Part shown: in pieces, positions 27,174-33,946 of the stretch
Position numbering within the stretch: the stretch's first letter is position 1
How the letters are laid out: each line of letters opens with the position of its first letter
Source: an uncultured cyanobacterium
Lineage (GTDB): Bacteria; Cyanobacteriota; Vampirovibrionia; Gastranaerophilales; Gastranaerophilaceae
Direction: 5' to 3'
Assembly: GCA_946545285.1 (NCBI GenBank)
Contig: CAMNNA010000003.1
Location: forward strand, 1-33,946
DNA length: 33,946 nucleotides
Program-made: the position numbers and the translations under genes
Notes under the pieces: model-generated
What the model was told of the DNA's origin: nothing
Databases searched by the model: none
What the model saw: the letters and a program-made list of their open reading frames with translations, nothing else

Positions 27174-27860
27174 ATGACAATATATTTAGATGCCGGCACA
27201 ACTTATTCAAAAATAATTTCGGTAAACGAAAAAATCCCTTCGCTTACGCCGGTTGATGTTGTTTTGAAATCGGAAAAAGAATTTAATTATTATATATTGG
27301 AATCAAAAATTTTACGGGATATGGATTTGAAAATTCATTCTTCCTGCGGTCATATGAGCGGAACAGAAATTTGCGAAAATGAGATAATTGCGTTGGCAAA
27401 AGGTGCAAAACAATATGTTGAACAAAATTCAACAATTTTAGATTTGGGCAGCCGCGATGCAAAATGGATAAGTTTTCAATCAGGTAAATTCCACGATATG
27501 GATTGGAACACATCTTGTGCCAGTTCAACAGGTGCAACGGTTGAAATGCTTATGAAATTTTACGATTTAAAACCTCAAGATTTAAATTTTGTTTCTGAAA
27601 AATTTAATGTTACTTGCGGAATTTTCGGATTGGAAAAAATTATGGATTCTATTTCAAAGGGTGAAAATGCAAGTGTTGCGGTATCAAAATTTATTCACGG
27701 GCTTGGGTATAATGCTTGGAATTTTGCGAAAAAACCTAAAAAATTGTATTTATCAGGCGGTTTTTGTGAAAATAAATGTCTCGTTGATTCATTAAAAAAT
27801 TATTGTGAAGTTGTACTTTTAGGCCGATTTGTGCTTTGCGAAGGGTTAATATATGAATAA
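27174..27860 (+). CDS. BadF/BcrA/HgdC-type ASKHA ATPase activator-like protein
   Basis: YLDAGTTYSKII, NTSCASSTGATVEML, NVTCGIFGLEKIMDSISKGE, LSGGFCEN. Confidence 0.78.
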   Translation: MTIYLDAGTTYSKIISVNEKIPSLTPVDVVLKSEKEFNYYILESKILRDMDLKIHSSCGHMSGTEICENEIIALAKGAKQYVEQNSTILDLGSRDAKWISFQSGKFHDMDWNTSCASSTGATVEMLMKFYDLKPQDLNFVSEKFNVTCGIFGLEKIMDSISKGENASVAVSKFIHGLGYNAWNFAKKPKKLYLSGGFCENKCLVDSLKNYCEVVLLGRFVLCEGLIYE

Positions 27861-28194
27861 CAGGCAACTCGGTGCTAAAGGTGAACAAATAGCCTGTGAT
27901 TATCTTGTAAAAAACGGTTACGAGATAATTGAAAGAAATAAGCATTTTTCTAAATTCTGCGAGATTGATATAATCGCAAAGTATAAAAAGAAATTGGTAT
28001 TTGTAGAAGTAAAAACAAGATCAACAAACAATTTCGGAACTCCGTTTGAAGCAATATCCAAAACTAAATATCAAAATATTAAAACCGGCGCACTATCCTA
28101 TATTAAAAATTATGGAAAATGTGAGTTTCAAATTGATGTAGTCGGAATAACCCTTTTTCCCAATATTCAAATCGAGCATTTGAAAAATGTTTGA
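27853..28194 (+). CDS. yraN: UPF0102 family protein YraN
   Basis: MNNRQLGAKGEQIACDYLVKNGYEIIERN...EIDIIAKYKKKLVFVEVKTR. Confidence 0.93.
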   Translation: MNNRQLGAKGEQIACDYLVKNGYEIIERNKHFSKFCEIDIIAKYKKKLVFVEVKTRSTNNFGTPFEAISKTKYQNIKTGALSYIKNYGKCEFQIDVVGITLFPNIQIEHLKNV

Positions 28195-28305
28195 TTCAGG
28201 CAGAAAAATAAAATGAAAAATTGTTTGTAAATTTAAATCCATAGATTGATGTTAGTTTACAAATAATGTAATAGCATACGAGTGGGAGATTAGGGAGGTA
28301 AAAAA

Positions 28306-28950
28306 ATGAAAAAAATATTTTTAATCTTATCCGTAATAGCAGCATTTGCATTTACCTGTCTGTCTGTGTTTGCAAGCGGAAATTATCTTCGTACTATAAC
28401 TTTGGAAAAAAATAACGCCGGTTATAATATTGTTTTATCTACAGACAAAGCAGCAAAAATCATAAAATCTTCACCTTCGCAAAGTGAACTTATTCTTGAA
28501 TTGAAAGGTGTAACATCATCTGATACCGTTAATGCTTTGTATAAAGGGGTAAGTAATATTGATAATTTTGTTGTGGAAAATGTTTCTCCAAACAGATTAA
28601 AAGTTTATATAAAAGCTGATAATATTAAAAATGCAACAGTTGTTATGAACCCTGTTAACGGTCAAAGTACAGTCATATCTGATACTTTCCCTATAAATAA
28701 AACAGCTTGGGCAGGATTTGTATTACTTTTGTTGTACGTGATTTTTAGAATTTCATCAAAATCCGCGCAGCATGAAAATTCTATATTAATAAAACGTGAT
28801 ATTAAAGATCGTGAAATTGAATTATACAGACGTTACAGAAAAAATATCAACAGTAACCCTTCAATTTATTCTCAGGACAAAAAATTCCAAAACATGTTGA
28901 GAAAAATTGATCGAAAAATTGATGAAAGATTAGCCTCATCAATTAAGTAA
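28306..28950 (+). CDS. Exported membrane-anchored protein with a possible AMIN-like beta domain
   Basis: Signal peptide MKKIFLILSVIAAFAFTCLSVFAS; internal TM AWAGFVLLLLYVIFRI; basic C-terminus. Confidence 0.6.
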   Translation: MKKIFLILSVIAAFAFTCLSVFASGNYLRTITLEKNNAGYNIVLSTDKAAKIIKSSPSQSELILELKGVTSSDTVNALYKGVSNIDNFVVENVSPNRLKVYIKADNIKNATVVMNPVNGQSTVISDTFPINKTAWAGFVLLLLYVIFRISSKSAQHENSILIKRDIKDREIELYRRYRKNINSNPSIYSQDKKFQNMLRKIDRKIDERLASSIK

Positions 28951-28991
28951 TAAAATTTAAAATATATCCCTAAAACATTTTATATTATTTG

Positions 28992-29016
28992 AGCAAGTGA
29001 ATAACTTGCTTTTTTA
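28992..29016 (+). terminator. Rho-independent terminator
   Basis: AGCAAGT-GAATA-ACTTGCT followed by T tract. Confidence 0.85.
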
Positions 29017-29080
29017 TTTTAAATAATTAGTCTATATATATGACAACTTATATTGTTTAATTAAATATAATATAGGAAGA

Positions 29081-29758
29081 ATGGAAGAAAAAGCACTGAA
29101 TAAAAAATATATTGATTTTGTGGACGACTTAATAACACAAGTTGAGCCGTTAGTGCCTTCTGATATAAATAAACTTCAAATTGATTACTTATTAAATAAT
29201 ATAAAAAAGTCTGCTATAACATTGGCAAAATCTATTGAAGAAGAAGAAACTTTTCAAAATTTGGATTTTGATACTCAATGTATGTATATTCAGATTATGG
29301 CGGAATGGTCATTTCATAAAGAGATTGATCTTTTCAGATCAGGAATTCCTGCAAAATACTGGAAACCTGTCATGGTTAAAATTTGGGCTAATATGTGGGA
29401 TGTAATGTTTGCTTGCGCGCAAAATAATGCGTCAAAAGAAGTTTTATTAAATGTAATTGAAAAATACGTTACCAAAGCGTATACAAATGCAATTGAAGAT
29501 TTAAAAAAATCAAACGCGATAGATGAAATAACAGAAGAAAAAGCAAAAGAGCAGTCAAATATTTCTGTTATGGCAAAGGAAATGCTTGATGGTGAAAAAC
29601 AAAGAAATAAAATTGAATACTTCTTTACTTATTTATTCATCTTTTTCGGGATTTTGCTTGTAGTTTATTTGGTTATTGACAGATTCGGGTCAAATGGAGT
29701 TGTACTGGTTTTGAGTACATTAGCAATATATGATGTTATTCGTTTTTCAAAAAAATGA
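29081..29758 (+). CDS. Hypothetical protein with C-terminal TM segments
   Basis: Long ORF; FFTYLFIFFGILLVVYLVIDRF and VVLVLSTLAIYDVI. Confidence 0.65.
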   Translation: MEEKALNKKYIDFVDDLITQVEPLVPSDINKLQIDYLLNNIKKSAITLAKSIEEEETFQNLDFDTQCMYIQIMAEWSFHKEIDLFRSGIPAKYWKPVMVKIWANMWDVMFACAQNNASKEVLLNVIEKYVTKAYTNAIEDLKKSNAIDEITEEKAKEQSNISVMAKEMLDGEKQRNKIEYFFTYLFIFFGILLVVYLVIDRFGSNGVVLVLSTLAIYDVIRFSKK

Positions 29759-29784
29759 TAATTATTAAAAATGCCTAAAATAAT

Positions 29785-30690
29785 CTATCCTGCAATGAAT
29801 TTTGCCAAAATTTCGGGGTGATTGGAAATTAATATATCCGCAAATTTTTCAGAATCAATTTGTGAAATTACGATAGTCATCAAATCGCGAGGTAATTCTT
29901 TTATCATGTTTTGCAGGTATTCCGGTTTAATTACCCCCATTGATTTTATTAAATCACTTTTATTTCGTTCATTTTTTATGATTTTTGTATAAGTATCAGC
30001 TTCAAATTTTTCGAATAAATCCGGATGAGATTTTGTTATTGCTAAGGTAAGTTCTTGTTTTTGCACATAATGAAGATTTTCGATTGCGTTTTTGTAATCT
30101 TGAGGACTTAGCTTTTCTATCGTTGCTACCAATTCTTCTGAAGTGCCGTTTTGTTCTTCGCCTGTTACACTTTCTAATATTTGTTGTAAGTACATTGCAG
30201 GAATTGATGTTAATTCCTTTAATACCAAATCTTTATCCATATCAAATGCTGTTAAAAATTTATTCAAATCTTCTTCCGGAATTAAATTAATCAATTCTTC
30301 TTTTTCAAACATCTGGAACACTGTTTTTACAAGTTCTTCCATCGGAATATCTTTTAATAAATCTAATAATTTTTCTTGTGAAAAAAATTGTAATCCTGCG
30401 ACTAAATCATCTGTTTCAAGGGATGATATAAGCTCTTTCAAAGCGTCATTGTCCATTTTATTCATAATGATTATCTTATTACTTGGATCTGCAAGTTGAA
30501 ACAGCTCAACAAGCTGCTGCGGATCTGTAAACATGTCTGCCGCAAGTTTTATTGCTTCAAGGTTTCCTTGTGCTGCTTCTGATAATAAAATTTCTTCAAC
30601 AGTGCTGTTTTGGTATTGTTGAAGTCGTGATTCCGGAATGTTTAACCGTGATTTTAAATATTCAAATTGTGATTCAATTATTAGTCCCAT
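29785..30690 (-). CDS. Helical-repeat protein resembling MgtE_N/FliG-like repeats
   Basis: Repeated short helical motifs such as MDNDALKELISSLETDDLVAGLQFFSQEKLLDLLKDIPMEELVKTVFQMFEKEEL. Confidence 0.6.
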   Translation of the reverse strand: MGLIIESQFEYLKSRLNIPESRLQQYQNSTVEEILLSEAAQGNLEAIKLAADMFTDPQQLVELFQLADPSNKIIIMNKMDNDALKELISSLETDDLVAGLQFFSQEKLLDLLKDIPMEELVKTVFQMFEKEELINLIPEEDLNKFLTAFDMDKDLVLKELTSIPAMYLQQILESVTGEEQNGTSEELVATIEKLSPQDYKNAIENLHYVQKQELTLAITKSHPDLFEKFEADTYTKIIKNERNKSDLIKSMGVIKPEYLQNMIKELPRDLMTIVISQIDSEKFADILISNHPEILAKFIAG

Positions 30691-30836
30691 GACAATTATA
30701 TTTACGGAATTTTTATCTTTTTTATTCAGTAATTTCAGGTGATTGTTACATTTTGTAAAAAAATACTATAAATGTAACAAAAATTTAACAAAAAATTACT
30801 TTATATAAGTAATGGAAAAGAAAAAGGGATAAAAAA

Positions 30837-31109
30837 ATGAGTTTTGATGTTAACATCGGCAGAAGTGAACCGGTTATCAAAGCAGCCGCAAATATGAATA
30901 ATGATGGCGGCAGCGGCGGTAATTTAGGTTACATGATGGGTGGTGGTGACGGCGAAAATCAAAAGAAAAAAAATCCTTATGGAAGTATTTTTGAAAATGA
31001 TAAAAATGAAATTGATATGTTTGTTATGAATTCCAAACTTCCGAAAAATGATTATTATGAAGAAGATTCTTTAATAAAAAAATTATTTAAAAAATTTACA
31101 AAATTTTAG
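30837..31109 (+). CDS. Hypothetical Gly-rich small protein
   Basis: 90-aa ORF, NNDGGSGGNLGYMMGGGDGEN; weak RBS. Confidence 0.5.
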   Translation: MSFDVNIGRSEPVIKAAANMNNDGGSGGNLGYMMGGGDGENQKKKNPYGSIFENDKNEIDMFVMNSKLPKNDYYEEDSLIKKLFKKFTKF

Positions 31110-32011
31110 GCATTAGACAAATACCGCCGATTTGCTATTTAAAAATCTATGAACCGTTGCAAAAAGATTGGCAAACATACCAAAGAGTAAAAAATATTGT
31201 AAATCGAATTAAAGTTCATGCCAACAATGGAGATTTCAAATCCGTTGCCAGTGATTTAGGGAATTTTGCAAGCAACAATCAAAGACAAATCATATCTGAT
31301 TTATTACAACCAAATGTAAAGCTACAGAATAATATTAATAACGTAAAAGAAATCATTAATAAATACCATTTAGATGATGAATTCAAATATGCCTTAAGCA
31401 GCAATACAAGTGGCATAAGTAGCAGTGCGGATTTTACTGATTATGGTAATGGAAATATAAAAATAAATAATTTCTTAAATAAAAATAGACCAAATGCAAA
31501 AGAAATGGCAAATATATTTTTAGCAAAACCACAAAATATACCGTTAAGTAAAGAATATAGTTACATTCCTAAGGGTAATGCTAATATATTAAATTACAAA
31601 TATAAATTATTTGGAACGAATAAGGAAATCCCTCAGGACTGGGAAGGTATTGTTTATAATCAATATAGTTCATTATTCAAAAATGTTTCAAATTCTATCG
31701 AAATACAAAATAAAATTCGAGAACAATATAACATTATGCGAGCTGATAGACTTAATGACAAATTCGAAGTTGATTTCTCAAAGGATTCTAACTTACATTT
31801 ATCAATAGGACATGCAACAGTTCTTGAGCCTTACATTGATTCGCAGGGATATTTTCATGGGATTCTTTTTGATAAATATGATTTTGATAATGAGTATTTA
31901 AAATATTACTCTAACTTAAAAACAACTATTGTTAATAATTATTTTTGGGTAATTCAACATGAAGCTGGGCATAATTATTATATCCTTGCTCCAATTTTAT
32001 TTAAATGGTAG
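31091..32011 (+). CDS. Putative displaced polymorphic-toxin C-terminal region, no conventional start codon
   Basis: Frame open from 31091; first usable start TTG 31157 lacks an RBS; C-terminus LHLSIGHATVLEPYIDSQGYFHGILFDKYDFD...VIQHEAGHNYYILAPILFKW. Confidence 0.45.
   Translation, partial: KIYKILGIRQIPPICYLKIYEPLQKDWQTYQRVKNIVNRIKVHANNGDFKSVASDLGNFASNNQRQIISDLLQPNVKLQNNINNVKEIINKYHLDDEFKYALSSNTSGISSSADFTDYGNGNIKINNFLNKNRPNAKEMANIFLAKPQNIPLSKEYSYIPKGNANILNYKYKLFGTNKEIPQDWEGIVYNQYSSLFKNVSNSIEIQNKIREQYNIMRADRLNDKFEVDFSKDSNLHLSIGHATVLEPYIDSQGYFHGILFDKYDFDNEYLKYYSNLKTTIVNNYFWVIQHEAGHNYYILAPILFKW
31136..31170 (+). repeat. Repeat copy A (35 nt), coding YLKIYEPLQKD
   Basis: 28/35 identical to 32570-32604 by eye. 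Confidence 0.75.
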
Positions 32012-32020
32012 TATTACCTT

Positions 32021-32548
32021 ATGGTAAATTTTTACAAAACTAATAAAGATATAATATACACAATAGGCATACATATTCTTATGCCTATTGTGTATTGTTT
32101 TATTTTTATATCTACACTAATAGTACCCCTTTTATTATTCTTAAATGAATTCTCGCAAGATATAGAAAATCCTTTGGGATTAAATATTAAAACTTTTGTA
32201 TTTATATTTTTTTATATATTTATTATGTTTCTTTTTATATTACGACTATGCATACTACCTTGTGTTTATGGGTACTTTGAAAAAAATTCTAATAACATTA
32301 GACTGAAAAATTTTATACATAATTTAAAACATAATTATCTGTATAGATTGCTTATACTGATTATTATTGAAATTCCATTTTTGATATTAGTATTAAATGC
32401 AAATACTGTTCATAATCCGCCTTATTGGGAGCGTATTGAGCTGCATGCATTATTAACTTGTACATGTGATTTATTAGGTTGCTATCTTGTATTATTTCTA
32501 TGGTGGGATATACAAAAATTTATAAAAAAAATTAAAAACAAAACATAA
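32021..32548 (+). CDS. Multi-pass membrane protein (about 4 TM), putative immunity protein
   Basis: Hydrophobic segments IGIHILMPIVYCFIFISTLIVPLLLFL, FVFIFFYIFIMFLFILRLCIL, LLILIIIEIPFLILVL, LGCYLVLFLWWDI; begins 9 nt after the toxin-like ORF. Confidence 0.6.
   Translation: MVNFYKTNKDIIYTIGIHILMPIVYCFIFISTLIVPLLLFLNEFSQDIENPLGLNIKTFVFIFFYIFIMFLFILRLCILPCVYGYFEKNSNNIRLKNFIHNLKHNYLYRLLILIIIEIPFLILVLNANTVHNPPYWERIELHALLTCTCDLLGCYLVLFLWWDIQKFIKKIKNKT
32056..32095 (+). repeat. 16-bp perfect inverted repeat within the membrane-protein ORF
   Basis: ATACACAATAGGCATA-CATATTCT-TATGCCTATTGTGTAT. Confidence 0.95.
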
Positions 32549-32569
32549 AATGCAACAAACAGAACAGAG

Positions 32570-32604
32570 TATTCAAAAATATACGAATCATTACAAAAGG
32601 ATTG
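32570..32604 (+). repeat. Repeat copy B (35 nt), coding YSKIYESLQKD
   Basis: 28/35 identical to 31136-31170 by eye; followed by a stop codon. Confidence 0.75.
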
Positions 32605-32650
32605 CTAATTAAAAAACAAAAAACAAAAAACAAAATATTCTATACAAAAA

Positions 32651-32690
32651 AACTGCCGGTGTTTTATTAAAAATCATCGGCAGTTTTTTT
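32651..32690. terminator. Rho-independent terminator, possibly bidirectional
   Basis: AACTGCCGGTG...CATCGGCAGTTTTTTT between converging genes. Confidence 0.88.
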
Positions 32691-32708
32691 ATTAATCAAT
32701 TTTTCAAT

Positions 32709-33515
32709 TTATTCATCTTCTAAAGACTGATAACCTGATTTGTGAGATTTTAGCAGTACTCCTCGTTTGGAAGTTTGAATAAAATCAATCATTTTTTCTA
32801 TGTATTCATTTGTAGGAATTTCAGCTTTAATTTTTTCTATTGCTTGAGAAGTGTTGTATTCATCAGAAATCAATAATTTAAAAGCTTCATGAAGGTGTGT
32901 TCTGATTTCTAAAGGAACTCCTCTGCGTTTTAGGGCTATAACGTTTATTGTTCTTGGTACAGGAGGACGTCCTTCTCCTTTTGAATACGGTAAAATATCT
33001 TGGCGTGATGCTGAAAAACCGCTGACAATTGCCATATCACCGATTCGGATATTTTGGTGGAAAACGCTCATTCCTCCGACAAATGCACCGAACCCGACAT
33101 GAACATGTCCGCCCAATGTTACCAAATTTGCTAATATAACTTGATCATCTAAAACGCAATTATGTGCAACGTGTGAGCCTACCATAAGTAAGCATTTTTT
33201 ACCGATTCTTGTAGTAAAATCACCGCAGGCTGCGCCTCTGTGAACTGTAACGTTTTCTTTAATTATAGTTCCGTCACCTATTACAACTTTAGTTTCTTCT
33301 CCTTTGTATCCTAAATCCTGAGGTTCGGAGCCGATTGTTGCAAACGGCGAAATTGTACAATTTTCACCAATTTCTGCATATTCTATATGAGCGTTTGAAA
33401 TTACTCTTGTTCCGCTTCCTATTTTTACGTTTTTCCCTATAACTACGTATGGCCCGATAATTGCATCGGGTGCTATTTGTGCACTCGGATCAATAATCGC
33501 TGTCTTATCAATCAT
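32709..33515 (-). CDS. lpxA: UDP-N-acetylglucosamine O-acyltransferase
   Basis: Left-handed beta-helix hexapeptides; ENVTVHRGAACGDFTTRIG, GSHVAHNCVL, LGGHVHVG. Confidence 0.94.
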   Translation of the reverse strand: MIDKTAIIDPSAQIAPDAIIGPYVVIGKNVKIGSGTRVISNAHIEYAEIGENCTISPFATIGSEPQDLGYKGEETKVVIGDGTIIKENVTVHRGAACGDFTTRIGKKCLLMVGSHVAHNCVLDDQVILANLVTLGGHVHVGFGAFVGGMSVFHQNIRIGDMAIVSGFSASRQDILPYSKGEGRPPVPRTINVIALKRRGVPLEIRTHLHEAFKLLISDEYNTSQAIEKIKAEIPTNEYIEKMIDFIQTSKRGVLLKSHKSGYQSLEDE

Positions 33516-33629
33516 AAATTTTCTCCTCTTATACTGCCTATAGCTATAATTATATTATAAATTCCGCAGTTTTTAAAATCCTTTATATTATTTTAATAAG
33601 GGGTAAATTTTTTTATTTTATTTAATGTA

Positions 33630-33946
33630 TTAATCACTTATACAAATGTAGTTTAAAAGTTTATTGTCTTCTCTTAAATATACGCTATTGGAGAATCTCT
33701 CTGGTGACGGTACGTAGTTATGAATCATAATATGTTGTCCGTCAGATCCTTCATCAACCCAAACATGGCTGGCATTGTAATGTCCGATTTTTGAACGATT
33801 GTCAGCATATTTTTCAGGATGTGATGTTCCGCAGCCATGTGTATCCCCAATGGATCCGCTTAATCGTTTCGTAATATAACTTTTTATATGACAACCGTAC
33901 ATTTCCATAGAAATCAGATCGTATTCATCCGCGTTAGGAAGGTGTC
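33630..33946 (-). CDS. Partial Cys/His-rich hypothetical protein, 5' end beyond window
   Basis: Frame stays open to the window edge (HLPNADEYDLISMEMYGCHIKSYI...). Confidence 0.5.
   Translation of the reverse strand, partial: HLPNADEYDLISMEMYGCHIKSYITKRLSGSIGDTHGCGTSHPEKYADNRSKIGHYNASHVWVDEGSDGQHIMIHNYVPSPERFSNSVYLREDNKLLNYICISD

Noticed and set aside
31956-31970. Confident zinc metallopeptidase call from HEAGH
   Set aside because: The motif is about 12 residues from the C-terminus with no clear third ligand, so it may be coincidental.
32611-32631. (AAAAAAC)x3 heptamer repeat
   Set aside because: A short low-complexity repeat in AT-rich intergenic DNA; no function can be supported.
1-33946. 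CRISPR arrays, tRNA/rRNA genes, IS elements or prophage genes
   Set aside because: I saw no regularly spaced repeats, tRNA cloverleaf signatures, transposase/integrase ORFs or phage structural genes.

Overview
AT-rich bacterial chromosomal window. The gene set suggests a Gram-negative, possibly Melainabacteria/Gastranaerophilales-like host; this is an inference only. Positions 1-7625 hold a ribosomal protein operon (rpsJ-rplC-rplD-rplW-rplB-rpsS-rplV-rpsC-rplP-rpmC-rpsQ-rplN-rplX-rplE-rpsN type Z) with a consensus promoter and a strong terminator. It ends after S14, and the usual S8-L6-L18-S5-L15-SecY continuation does not follow. Next come HU, a LysM protein, a secreted GH13-like protein, a glutaredoxin-like/Hcp-like pair, a YkuD L,D-transpeptidase, hisS, uvrC, cysK, nadD, yqeK, a large HerA-like/Tudor-like protein, rlmN, murA, ispE, a solute-binding lipoprotein, a HEPN-MNT pair, rmlA, a HgdC/BadF-like activator, yraN, several unknown proteins, a probable displaced toxin/immunity cassette, and lpxA. 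Most interesting: (1) an Hcp-fold protein in which all seven hybrid-cluster ligands and two of four N-terminal cluster cysteines appear replaced, translationally coupled to a glutaredoxin-like gene; (2) a start-less toxin-like ORF plus 4-TM protein bracketed by two 35-nt copies of a coding segment (KIYE[P/S]LQKD), consistent with an orphan polymorphic-toxin cassette; (3) hairpin-rich spacers inside the ribosomal operon; (4) a degenerate HerA-like protein with a PcrA/UvrD-type Tudor tail, behind a MerR-like promoter dyad; (5) a UvrC lacking the C-terminal HhH region. All family calls rest on motif recognition from memory, with no database search.
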